A stretch of 64,000 nucleotides of DNA from Jaltomata sinuosa (taxonomy: Eukaryota; Streptophyta; Magnoliopsida; Solanales; Solanaceae), in contig QJPP01001531.1 of the NCBI GenBank assembly GCA_003996215.1, positions 434,001 to 498,000 on the forward strand, given 5' to 3'. Both the position numbers and the translations under genes were made by a program. The number at the start of each line of letters is the position of its first letter. Within the stretch, counting starts at the first letter, position 1. Shown here one piece after another: positions 34,401 to 44,873 of the stretch. The notes under the pieces were generated by a model, which ran no database searches, was not told the DNA's origin, and worked only from the letters and a program-made list of their open reading frames with translations.

Positions 34401-35185
34401 AATTTTAATGGAGGTTGGATGGAATTAGAGAGGATTTGGCGTCGTTTTGGCTGAATCGCTGTTGTGTTTGGTTGGATGAGGAGCTGGGTTCATTTGGTCT
34501 TCATCTATTTTGAAGGGAATGAGAAAGAGAAAGAAGAGAGGGACACGTGTGAGGTGAGGGAGTAATGTAGTAGGTCCCTCTGTGTGTGTAAGCTAAAGAG
34601 AAAGAGTATAAGGGGTCGGTTGGACCGGGTTTGGGGAATTTAAGTGGGCTGAGGAATTGAATTGGGCTAAAATTGACTGATTATAGAGGGGATTAAGGTG
34701 GTTTAAAAGATGGCCACATTTCTTTGCAAATGTGGCCAGATTTGATTTAAAGAATAGCTAATTGAAATGGTTAGAGAATTTAGGCTAAAATTAGAATAGA
34801 AGAATTCATTTAAATTAATTATTTGAGCCTCTTTAACTTAAACAAAGTAAAAATAACCATTTTCATTTAAAGCATAACTACTTTATTAAAATTAAGAGAC
34901 TAATTATTCAATTAATCTCCATTTTGAGGAAAATAAAACCTTCTCAATTTTGACACTGTTTTCACTCAAAAATTATTGCAAAAAAATATTCTCTAAGTAA
35001 AATCTATATAATTCCATATAATTAAATACAAAAAGTATATATTCTTACTTAAAATGACAAGATTAGCATGAAAATTAATTTTGAGGATATTTAGTTTTAT
35101 AAGAATAATTATTTCAAAATCATTTTAAATTAAAGAAGCTCAAAATTAATTTAAAATATGGAGGGAAAAAAAGTGAGTGTCAACA
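31430..35185 (-). repeat. Element G 3' LTR, 3.76 kb, Tat/Ogre-like
   Basis: Minus strand: starts TGTTGACACTCAC at 35185 after a purine tract and ends TGAACATAACA at 31430, so the ends are TG...CA. AAGTGGCGACTCTCC near the end is a word I associate with Tat/Ogre LTRs; LTRs above 3 kb also fit that group. A TATA box (CTATAAATTT) lies on the minus strand at 34141-34150. The ORFs at 33873-34208 and others are not conserved and lie in promoter or leader sequence. The group assignment is an inference; the LTR boundaries are supported by the ends and purine tract. Confidence 0.6.
34141..34150 (-). promoter_or_regulatory. TATA box of element G LTR
   Basis: The minus strand reads TCTCCTATAAATTTGCTCTC, a good plant TATA box, with a pyrimidine-rich start region downstream. 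Confidence 0.5.
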
Positions 35186-36191
35186 ACTTCCCCGCCCTTT
35201 GGGTAGGGTGGATGTAAGGAACCCTGGGCAAAAAGAGTTGACGATCTCAATTTTGTCCGACCACAAATTCATGTTTTGAAAATAAGTGGTTTAGCACGAA
35301 GTTCAAAGAATTATGGCCGGACCCTGGTATCGGGTTTTTGACATATCTTAGGTTACATGAGAATTCAGGCTACTTGTAGTTCAAGACACTTGATTTTATG
35401 CACGATTTTTAAAGAATTTCAAAGCTATCTCGGTCTCGATTTACAAAGAGCTGGAAAGCTAGGGGTAAGAGAATTGGGGGGAGTTTAGAATGCAGCCGAG
35501 TTTTCAACATAGATCCCGCCTACATATCCCAACACTCAGGGAATCAAGCTGCTTGTAGTTTGACTCAATCGGTTGAAAAGGTGATCTTTATGCGAAGACA
35601 ACCTTTGGCTCAGGATGAGTGACAAACGAGTCGAGCTATGGAAAGAAGGCTTGTAATTGTCCCAATAATAAATGTGGGACACTCACGTTCATAGATAAGA
35701 GCTACATGGACATAACTTCCAAAACTTTAAGTGCATTGTCAGTCGGATTTAAAAAAGTGATAGATATTACTTTCAGTGTGAGTCAAAATTACCCTGGAAG
35801 CGAAACTGAAAATTAGAATTCGATAAACAATAAAAGGAATAACCCGCATGCCTTTTCACAGGGGTGTGGTTTGATTGTGGTGGAAGTCAATTCTCAACTC
35901 GCGTCCAAAGAGTTTGATATTCCTCTTAGGACTATGTCTAAGTTTGCTGCTAAGAAAAAGTTCCACATTGTGGTGTGTCCATTTTGATGTCGTCCACATT
36001 CATGCTCCGCAAAATCTGTGGTAATTTTGTCAATAGCAAATGTAACATATACACAAATACAATTTTTGCAAACCTGATTCAATATGTCACACTGAAGGAG
36101 GTGACAATCCAATTTGCCTTTTTAGGTAGATGAATCGATCTTGAATGTATAATGTCATTTTAAATGGTATGGCTGTCCAATATGTATCATT
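34578..36191. repeat. 1.6-kb tandem duplication, copy 1
   Basis: Starts CTCTGTGTGTGTAAGC and ends AATATGTATCATT. It matches 36206-37805 nearly throughout, with scattered substitutions and small indels (a 14-base gap near 36350). It spans the LTR start and purine tract of G. Confidence 0.9.
35186..35198 (-). other. Element G polypurine tract
   Basis: The minus strand reads AGGGCGGGGAAGT, directly before TGTTGACAC. A second copy (36801-36813) sits in the duplicated segment, before a second LTR start at 36800. Confidence 0.65.
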
Positions 36192-36205
36192 TGCAATATG
36201 TATCT

Positions 36206-37805
36206 CTCTGTGTGTGTAAGCTAAAGAGAAAGAGTATAAGGGGTCAGTTGGACCGGGTTTGGGGAATTTAAGTGGGCTGAGGAATTGAATTGGGCTAAAA
36301 TTGACTGATTATAGAGGGGATTAAGGTGGTTTAAAAGATGGCCACATTTGCAAATTTGATTTAAAGAATAGCTAAATTGAAACGGTTAGAGAATTTAGGC
36401 TAAAATTAGAATAGAAGAATTCATTTAAATTAATTATTTGAGCCTCTTTAACTTAAACAAAGTAAAAATAACCATTTTCATTTAAAGCATAACTACTTTA
36501 TTAAAATTAAGAGACTAATTATTCAATTAATCTCCGTTTTGAGGAAAACAAAACCTTCTCAATTTTGACACAGTTTTCACTCAAAAATCATTGCAAAAAA
36601 ATATTCTCTAAGTAAAATCTATATAATTCTATATAATTAAATACAAAAAGTATATAGTCTTACTTAAAATGACAACATTAGCATGAAAATTAATTTTGAG
36701 GATATTTAGTTTTATAAGAATAATTATTTCAAAATCGTTTTAAATTAAAGAAGCTCAAAATTAATTTAAAATATGGAGGGCAAAAAAGTGAGTGTCAACA
36801 ACTGCCCCTCCCTTTGGGTAGGGTGGATGTAAGGAACCCTGGGCAAAAAGAGTTGACGATCTCAATTTTGTCCGACCAAAAATTCATCTTTTGAAAATGA
36901 TTGGTTTAGCACGAAGTTCAAAGAATTATGACTGGACCCTGGTATCGGGTTTTTGACATATCTTAGGTTACATGAGAATTCAGGCTACTTGTAGTTCAAG
37001 ACACTTGATTTTATGCACGATTTTTACAGAATTTCAAAGTTATCTCGGTCTCGATTTACAAAGAGACTGGAAAGATAGGGGTAAGAGAATTGGGGGGAGT
37101 TTAGAATGCAGCCGAGTTTTCAACATAGATCCCGCCTACATATCCCAACACTCAGGGAATCAGGCTGCTTGTAGTTTGACTCAATCGGTTGAAAAGGTGA
37201 TCTTTATGCGAAGACAACCTTTGGCTCAGGATGAGTGACAAACGAGTCGAGCTATGGAAAGAAGGCTTGTAATTGTCTCAATAATAAATGTGGGACACTC
37301 ACGTTCATAGGTAAGAGCTACATGGACATAACTTCCAAAACTTTAAGTGCATTGTCAGTCGGATTTAAAAAAGTGATAGATATTGCTTTCAGTGTGAGTC
37401 AAAATTACCCTGGAAGCGAAACTGAAAATTAGAATTCGATAAACAATAAAAGGAATAACCCGCATGCCTTTTCACAGAGGTGTGGTTTGATTGTGGTGGA
37501 AGTCAATTCTCAACTCGCGTCCAAAGAGTTTGATATTTCTCTTAGGACTATGTCTAAGTTTGCTGCTAAGAAAAAGTTCCACATTGTGTTGCGTCCATTT
37601 TGATGTCGTCCACATTCATGCTCCGCAAAATCTATGGTAATTTTGTCAATAGAAAATGTAACATATACAAATACAATTTATGCAAACCTGATTCAATATG
37701 TCACACTGGAGGAGGTGACAATCCAATTTACCTTTTTTGGTGGATGAATCGATCTTGAATATATAATGTCATTTTAAATGGTATGGCTCTCCAATATGTA
37801 TCATT
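36206..37805. repeat. 1.6-kb tandem duplication, copy 2
   Basis: Second copy of 34578-36191, offset 1616-1628 bp. Its right edge runs straight into the 70-bp minisatellite, whose 35-bp word is already present once in each copy (about 36083-36117 and 37699-37733). Confidence 0.9.
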
Positions 37806-38175
37806 GGAAGGCAAATGGCCTATTTTGAATGCAACATGCCACTTTGAATGGGGTGATTGATCAATGTGTCTCATTGAAAGGCGGACAACCTATTTTGAAT
37901 GCAACATGCCACTTTGAATAGGGTGACTTCCCAACGTGTCTCATTGAAAGGCGGACGACCCATTTTGAATGCAACATGCCACTTTGAATGGGTGACTACC
38001 CAACATGTATTATTGAAAGGTGGACGACCCATTTTGAACTTAACATGTCACTTTGAACGAGGTGACTGCCCAACGTGTCTCATTGAAAGGCGAATGATCC
38101 ATTTTGAATTCAACGTGCCACTTTAAATAGGGTGACTACCCAACGTGTCTCATTAAAAGGCGGATGACCAACTTG
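37802..38175. repeat. 70-bp minisatellite, five units
   Basis: The start word CATTG(A/G)AAGG recurs at 37802, 37872, 37942, 38011, 38081 and 38151, spacing 69-70 bp. Each unit is a dimer of two diverged 35-bp halves of the type CACTTTGAATGGGGTGAC. Confidence 0.92.
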
Positions 38176-38280
38176 GATGCAATACATTGATGAATTATGT
38201 TCCCTAATCACCTGCATTAAACTTATTAGTAGCAAGTGCAATGTAAGGGCAAATATGAATTGTGCAAACCTTGTTTTAAT
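38176..38280. other. Spacer between the two minisatellites
   Basis: Single-copy remainder of the G 3' region (the words GCAAGTGCAATGTAA and GCAAACCTTG correspond to the sequence next to the single 35-bp monomer in the 1.6-kb copies). Confidence 0.5.
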
Positions 38281-38580
38281 ATGTCACACTGAGGGAGGTG
38301 ATGATCCAATATAATCTAATGTGTCCCAATGAAGGAAGTGACGATCCAAAATAATATGTCACATTGAAAAAAGTGACACTCCAATATAATATGTCACATT
38401 GAAAGAAGTGACGATCCAAAATAATATATCAAGTTGAAGGAATTGACAATTCAAGATAATATAATATGTCACATTGAAGAAGGTGACAATCCAACATAAT
38501 ATAATATGTCACACTGAAGGAGGTGATGGCCCAATATAATATAATATGTCACGTTGAATGGAGTGATGACCCGGTATCTT
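38281..38580. repeat. 35-40-bp minisatellite, about eight units
   Basis: The word ATGTCACATTGAAGGAGGTG and variants recurs about every 35-40 bp from 38281 to 38545, separated by AATATAAT spacers. Longer units differ by an extra ATAAT. The monomer is related to the 70-bp array on its left. Confidence 0.92.
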
Positions 38581-38584
38581 CAAA

Positions 38585-38934
38585 GTTGTGGTGAGCTCTT
38601 ATGTTTGGAGACTGTTCCGACTTCCTCTACTACTTATTTGTGTTTTCGCTAATTTCTCAAATAGTGTTATAGTATTCAGTTAGGACATTCTGTAATTAGA
38701 GTTGCTCTTGTATTGTGACAACTGAGTCTTGGAATTTTTTTGGGGGAGTCTTACTATTTAGTTTCCTTTTTATTATTGTAGAGTTGAGTTATTATTCTAT
38801 ATTTGTTGTGTTATTCTGCTATTTGCCTTATTTTAAGTTACTTTCATTTGTTAAATTAGGCTTACCTACCATGGTTGGATTGGGGTAGGTGCCTTCATAA
38901 TCCTTGGAATATTATGTCATGACAAGTTGGTATC
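38585..38934 (+). repeat. Element F 5' LTR, 3'-terminal part
   Basis: GTGAGCTCTTATGTTTGGAG and the end GGTAGGTGCCTTCATAATCC...TCATGACA match the last part of the B/H LTR. About 350 bp remain; the left part is missing at the junction with G. Confidence 0.8.
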
Positions 38935-38937
38935 AGA

Positions 38938-38949
38938 GCGCTAGATTCA
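38938..38949 (+). other. Element F primer binding site (tRNA-iMet)
   Basis: TGGTATCAGAGC, followed by a leader that resembles that of B (GTCAAGTAGAGTCTTGCGGATT). Confidence 0.85.
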
Positions 38950-39431
38950 CCAGTCTCATGAGTACAAGAGCAATGTCAAGTAGAGTCTTGCGGATTGGTG
39001 CGGAGAGTTTGTTAGCTATATTTGATAGGCTATAGGACTTTAGAAAATTCTATTTTCTTGATTCCTTATTATGTGTTCTTGGTCCAATTTAACTCTTAAA
39101 ATCTCCTCATTCCATTCTCTCACTTGTAGTGAGAATATATTCTTTGATTTGTATGCTTACAGTTAGGGTGACATCATATGGTTTGGTGCAAGACTTGGTA
39201 CTAAGGAGAAAGTGATAGACTAGTGTGAAGGGTGCGCATAGCCAGATCTAGATAGTATCTATGATTTGAAGACTGATTGAGTAAGATTGTGGTTTAGCTT
39301 GTGCATTTTGGGGATATTCGTATGGAAGTGTGCATAATGATTTAAAGAACTTCATGATTGTCTTATCTTCTATGGTTAGTTAGTCAGCAGTGGAAAGAGT
39401 ATATATGTTGCATAGATGGTATCTAACATAT
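38950..39431 (+). other. Element F leader and unassigned sequence
   Basis: To about 39060 this is B-type leader. The gag ATG expected about 200 bp after the primer site is absent. The rest (to 39431) has no recognisable domain and joins the E LTR within a few bases of 39431. Confidence 0.5.
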
Positions 39432-39839
39432 TTTGCATTGTATCCTCTTGATGATGCAGATTCAATTCCCTCCCTCAGGCACGTGGCTAGAGACCGCAGG
39501 CCATTTCCTGTCAGTGTTGGTGAGTCCTCATTGTTCGAGGGCTAGTTATGATTCTAGCTAGTTTTTGGTTATTTACTTCCGTACCTTGAGTTATCTAGGG
39601 TCTTGTCCTAGTAACTCCTTATGTCATGTGTATAGGCTTTTCAGACAAAGACACTATTTGGGTCTTCTTCGAATTATGTTCATATTGATTTTACCTTATG
39701 GATTGAGTTATCTTGTTTTATTATGCTTCCGCTATGCTTACTTGATATGCCTGAGTTGTGCTATGACCAAGGGTTAACTTGGAAAACTCGTGGTCCTTGG
39801 TCCCGTGTTACGTCCAGGGGGTAGCCTCAGGGCGTGACA
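39432..39839 (+). repeat. Element E 5' LTR remnant
   Basis: Matches 46605-47007 of the 3' LTR (words ATCCTCTTGATGATGCAGATT and GTGGCTAGAGACCGCAGG) with a few per cent differences by eye. Ends GGCGTGACA. Confidence 0.85.
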
Positions 39840-39843
39840 AACT

Positions 39844-39855
39844 TGGTATCAGAGC
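39844..39855 (+). other. Element E primer binding site (tRNA-iMet)
   Basis: TGGTATCAGAGC, four bases after the LTR end; the leader runs to 40048. Confidence 0.9.
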
Positions 39856-40048
39856 CTCAAGTTCAAGAGTCCTACGATGTCTGAGAGCCGCATTAAGTAG
39901 AATCTCTTTCATGTATGTGAAGCGCGCCATACTTATGAAAGGGAAGCTATGAGATGTCTTAGAAAAACTTTACTCCTTTCATGATCATATCGTACGATAG
40001 AGTTTAACTCTAGCATCTCTCTAGTCCCTCCCTTGTACATTTCAGATT

Positions 40049-41200
40049 ATGCCTCGACGTGCTAGCCTCATCGAGCCACTCGGAATGCTGCTCCTCTAGT
40101 TCCGGCCCTCGAGGTAATGAATGAGGAATTCAGGAACGCCATCCATATGCTATCCCAAACCATGGCCGCTTAGTCCAACCAGCCAGCTCTTATCCCCATC
40201 CACCTTCAAGGTGGGGTAGCGGCCCGAGTTTGTGACTTTATCCGTATGAACCCACTGGAATTCTGGGGTTCGAAAGTGAATTAAGATCCACTAAACTTTG
40301 TTGATGAGGTAAAGAAAATCTTTGATGTGATGCAAGTTGTTGGGGTTGATAGTGTTGAGTTAGCATCCTATCAACTCAAGGATGTAGCTCATATTTGGTT
40401 CATGCAATGGAAGGAAGCTAAGGCTAGGGACGAAGTCCCTATGACTTGGGAGTGTATCGAAAGGGCTTTCCTTGACCGGTTCTTCCCGAGGGAGTTAAGT
40501 CAAGTGAAGGCCAAAGAGTTTGTGAACTTGAGACGAGGGTCCATGACAATCCAAGAGTATAGTTTGAGGTTCACCCAGCTCTCCAGATATGCTCCTGCTA
40601 TGGTAGAGGACCCGCATGATCAGATGAGTAAATTTATCTATGGGGTTTCAAATATGGTGACGAAGGAGTGTAGGTCTGCTATGCTGTTGAGTGATATGAA
40701 TATTTCTAGACTCGTGACCCATGCTCACTAGATCAAGGGAGATAAGATTAGAGATATGCCTAGGGAGAACAAGAGGGTTAGATCCGAGGGTTCAGGTTTT
40801 GGCCATCAGAGGTCTGGTGGCGTACATCGCTCCTCGTTTCAGAAGAAGTCATCGGGACCTATTCATTCTTCTGCTATTGCTCCTACCCAGGACCCGAGGC
40901 CTCATTATAATCAGACTGGTAGAGGTTCAGGTTCCTATTCGCAGTCTCAAGGAAGTGTTACTAAGGGATCTTTCCACCCTATTTGCAGTAAGTGTGGGAA
41001 GAATCACCCGGGAGAGTGTCATTTGGGCACGAGTACATGCTTTGGGTTTGGACAGGCTGGACACATAATTAGAGATTTCCCTTTGGATAAGAAGGGCAGG
41101 GAGGTATTAGGGCTCAGTCTGCTCCAGCAGTCCCAGGAGGTCGACCAGTCTAGCAGGGTACAGCTTCTAGTTCTGGTGGTCAGTGCCAGAACTTCCTTTA
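40049..41200 (+). pseudogene. Element E gag pseudogene
   Basis: ATG at 40049 (MPRRAS) in the same position as gag of A and C. A frameshift follows within about 20 codons and a stop near 40285. The capsid part 40327-40731 is open (FVNLRRGSMTIQEYSLRFTQL). A TAG near 40730 precedes the basic linker. The zinc knuckle near 41038 reads CFGFGQAGHIIRDF, with two of three Cys replaced by Phe, so RNA binding would be lost. A second Cys pair (CSKCGKNHPGEC) just before it is intact. Confidence 0.88.
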
Positions 41201-41204
41201 TTTC

Positions 41205-43265
41205 ATGTCCTCTCGTCAGGACCAGGAGAGTTCTTCGAATGTTATCATTGGTATGTTGAAAGTTTTCTCTCTTGATGTATATGCTTTGTTGGAACCCGGT
41301 GCATCCCTATCTTTTGTGACCCCTTATGCAGCATGCAAATTCGAAATTTTTCCGGAATCGATTTTAGAACCCTTTTGTGTGTCTACTCTTGTTAGTGAGT
41401 CAGTCCTAGCCAAAAGAATCTACTAAAATTTCCCTATCTTAGTCCTTCATAGAGTCACTTCAGCAGATTTAGTAGAGTTGGAGATGACTGATTTTGATGT
41501 TATTCTTGGTATGGATTAGTTGTATACTTGTTATTCTTCGGTTGACTGTCGTACTCAGGTTGTCAGTTTCAAGTTTCCACATAAACCCATCTTAGAGTGT
41601 CAAGGTAGTCCCCCATCCTCGAAAGGTCATTTTATATCTTATCTTAAGGCTAGGAAGATGATTTCAAAAGGTTATGTTTATTATATAGTTCAGGTTCTGT
41701 AGATGGAGTCTGAAACCCCATCTCTTCAGTCTATTCCTGTTGTGAATGAGTTCCCAGAAGTGTTTCCCAAAGATTTGCCCAGAGTCCCTCCCGAACGGGA
41801 GATTGACTTTGGAATAGATCTTCTTCTGGATACGAATCCCATCTCTATCCTTCCCTATAGAATGGCTTCCGCAGAGCTTAAAGAGTTAAAGGATCAGTTG
41901 AAGGATCTTCTTGATAAGGGTTTCATCAGGCCTAGCATTTCTCCATGGGGTTCCCCAGTTTTATTTGTGCGGAAGAAAGATGGTTCCCTCAGAATGTGTA
42001 TCGACTACCGTCAGTTGAACAAGGTCACAATCAAGAATAAGTATCCCATTCCTAGTATTGTTGACTTGTTCGATCAGCTTCAGGGTGCTAGTTTCTTCTC
42101 TAAAATTGATCTTAGATTCGGTTATCATCAACTTCATGTTTGAGAGTGTGATATCCCGAAGACCACCTTCAGGACTTGGTATGGTTATTATGAATTTATT
42201 GTGATGTCTTTTAGTCTAACGAATGCTCTCGCAGTTTTTATGGATTTGATGAACCGTGTGTTCAAGCAGTATTTTGATATGTTTGTGATTGTTTTCATTG
42301 ATGATATTCTTATCTATTCTCGGAGTGGGGAGGAGCATGCAGACCGTTTGAGAGTGGTGTTGCAAACTCTCAAGGATCGGCAGTTATTTGCTAAGTTTAG
42401 CAAGTGTCAATTCTGGATACAGTCTGTTGCTTTTCTGGGTCACATTATGACTAGAGATGGTATTCGAGTTGATTCTCAAAAGATCGAGGAAGTAACGAAC
42501 TAGCCTAGACCCTCTTCTATGTTCGATATTAGGAGCTTCTTGGATTTGGCTAGTTACCACAGAAGGTTTGTGAAAGGGTTTTCTTCCATTGTTGCCCCTT
42601 TGACTTGATTGACTCAGAAAAAGGTAAAATTTCAGTGGTCCGATCTATGTAAGATGAACTTTCAAGAATTGAAGACTAGATTGACCATAGCTCCAGTGTT
42701 GGCTCTACCCGAGGGCCTAAATGATTATGTTGTGTATTGCGATGCTTCTAGGATTTGTTTGGGTTGTGTTTTGATGCAGTGTGGTAAGGTGATTGCTTAT
42801 GCCTCGAGACAGCTTAAGACTCATAAGAAGAACTACCCTACTCATGATCTTGAGTTAGCAGTCGTGGTCTTTGCTTTGCAGATTTGGAGACACTACTTGT
42901 ATGTTGTTCATGTGAATGTATTCACCGATCATAAGAGTCTTCAGTATGTGTTCACTCAAAAGGAATTAAATGTTCGTCAAAGGATATGGCTTGAGCTCCT
43001 TAAGGATTATGACATAAGCGTGCTTTACCATCCGGGTAAGGCGAATGTTATAGTAGATGCACTTAGTAGATTGTCTATGGGTAGTGTGTCTTCAGTCGAA
43101 GAAGGGAAGAAGGAATTGGTTAAGGAGGTTCACAAGCTTGCTCGGTTGGGTGTTCGCTATATGGGCTCGACAGAAGGTGGTGTTATTGTTCAGAATGGTT
43201 CTGAATCATCTCTGGTAGCTGAAGTGAAGGCAAACAAGACAGCGATCCTATCTTGCTTCATCTAA
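41205..43265 (+). pseudogene. Element E pol: protease, RT, RNase H
   Basis: Protease motif LLEPGASLSF, where Glu replaces the catalytic Asp. A TAA at about 41424 and TAG at about 41518 break the protease. RT: open 41703-42143 (PPEREIDFGIDLL to FFSKIDLRFGYHQL), TGA at about 42142, then open 42201-42503 with intact FIDD (Asp codons 42300-42305). TAG near 42502 and TGA near 42607 follow. RNase H 42609-43265 has YCDASRICLGCVLMQCGK and HPGKANVIVDALSRL. A frameshift near 43240 ends this part. It is the best kept RNase H of the A/C/E group here. Confidence 0.9.
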
Positions 43266-44640
43266 AAGTTACAGTCCTTCAGCAAAGGGTTGAGGTTTTC
43301 TCCCAAGGGGGAGATGGTGTGCTTCATTATCAGGGTCGATTGTGTGTGCCAGATGTAGATAGGTTAAGATAGCAGATTTTGACTGAGGCTTACAGTTCCA
43401 GATATTCTAATCACCCTGGTGCCACCAAGATGTACCGTGATCTACGGGAAGTCTATTGGTGGAATGGTATGAAGAGGGACATAGCTGGTTTTGTGGCTAA
43501 GTGTCCCAACTGTCAGCAAGTGAAGGTAGAGCATCAGTGATCGGGAGGAATGATTCAGGATATTAACCTTCCTACTTTGAAGTGGGAAGTGATCAATATG
43601 GACTTCATTACAGGTTTGCCTCGTACTCGAAGGCAACATGATTCCATTTGGGTGATTGTCGACAGGATGACCAAATTGGTCAAGACTATGGATTCTGTGG
43701 ATGCTTATTCCAGACTCTACATCCAGGAGATAGTCTGATTGCATGGTTTCCCATTGTCCATCATTTCAGATAGAGGTACTCAGTTTACCTCCTAATTTTG
43801 GAGATCGTTTCAGAGAGGTCTTGGTACTCAGGTGAAGCTTAACATAGTTTTTCACCCTCATACGGACGGCCAGGTAGAGCATACTATTTAGACTTGGGAG
43901 GATATGTTTAGAGCTTGTGTGATTGATTTCAAAGGTAATTGGGATGATCACTTACCTCTTATCAAATTTGCCTACAATAACATCTTTCACTCTAGCATCC
44001 AGATGGCCCCTTATGAGGCACTTTATGGTCGTATGTGTAGGTCTCCTATTAGTTGATTTGAGGTAGGTGAGGCAGCTTTGATTGGTCCAGATTCGGTTCA
44101 TGAGACTATGGAGAATGTTAAACTTATTAGGGAGAGGTTGAAGACCGCACAGAGTCAATAGAAATCATATGCGGATCTGAGGAGGAGGGAATTGGAATTT
44201 GAGGTTGATTATTGGGTTTTTCTGAAGGTGTCACCCATGAAGGGTGTGATGAGATTTGGCAATAAAGGGAACCTTAGTCCCCATTTTGTAGGTCCTTATC
44301 AAATTCTGAGGAGAGTTGGTAGCGTTGCTTATGAGTTAGATTTTCCATCGGATTTAGAAGTGGTTCATCCGATTTTCCATATTTCCTTATTGAAGAAGTG
44401 TGTTGGTAATCCGACCTTGATTATCCCTTTGGAGCATGTGGGTGTGAAGGATAGTCTCATTTATGAGGAGGTTCCCATGGAGATTCGTGATCATCAGATT
44501 CGGAGGTTGAGAAACAAAGAAGTTGCTTTGGTAAAAGTCCTTTGGAAGAATCAGCTAGTTGAGGGAGTTACTTAGGAGGCAGAATCATCCATGAAAGCCA
44601 AGTACCCTCATGTCTTCCCTTTTGAATTTGTTTCAGCTTG
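43266..44640 (+). pseudogene. Element E integrase and chromodomain
   Basis: HHCC finger near 43400-43515 (NHPGATKMYRDLREVYWWNGMKRD reading, CPNCQQ intact). Catalytic Asp codons 43601 and 43769 and Glu codon 43877 are all present with D-35-E spacing, but stops cut the frame: TGA near 43538 and 43737, TAA 43793-43795, TAG near 43888 and others. The C-terminal block is open 44192-44575 (LSPHFVGPYQILRRVGSVAYELDFP) and leads into a chromodomain (about 44445-44600). TAG near 44573 replaces the Trp of the usual TTWEAE. Confidence 0.88.
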
Positions 44641-44873
44641 AGGTAATAGTTTCCTCCTTAGTATGTTCCTCCTATTCTATTCCATCAGTTTTCCTTATGA
44701 TCCTAGCATGTATTCATGTTTTCAAAGTTGATTCAGTCACGTTTTAAGTTAAAAAGTTCAGTTTTCATGTTTATTCCTTGGTTTCCATGTTTTGTTGTTG
44801 GTTGGGTTGTTGTTCTCTCCAAGTTTCCTTGCTTAGTCTTCATTCGAGGATGAATGATCCCAAGGGGAAATAT
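44641..44873 (+). other. Element E 3' untranslated region and purine tract
   Basis: Contains CATTCGAGGATGAATGATCC as in A and D, then CAAGGGGAAATAT before the LTR start. Confidence 0.82.

Larger units (their letters stand above)
31430..38580 (-). mobile_element. Element G: 3' LTR and 3' untranslated region of a Tat/Ogre-like element
   Basis: On the minus strand the window holds only the 3' end of the element: repeats and non-coding sequence (38580 to 35199), purine tract, LTR. No gag-pol is left; the element is cut off at about 38580 by LTR sequence of F. It is inserted in the 5' LTR of D, which ends abruptly at 31429. A tandem duplication (34578-36191 / 36206-37805) copied the first 0.6 kb of the LTR with about 1 kb of adjoining 3' region. 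Confidence 0.58.

Noticed and set aside
35619..35816. 65-codon ORF repeated at 37235-37432
   Set aside because: Repeated only because of the 1.6-kb tandem duplication; no known domain, and it lies in the 3' untranslated region of G.
37802..38580. Regularly spaced repeats resembling a CRISPR array
   Set aside because: Units follow each other directly without unique spacers, no cas genes exist, and the context is plant retrotransposons.
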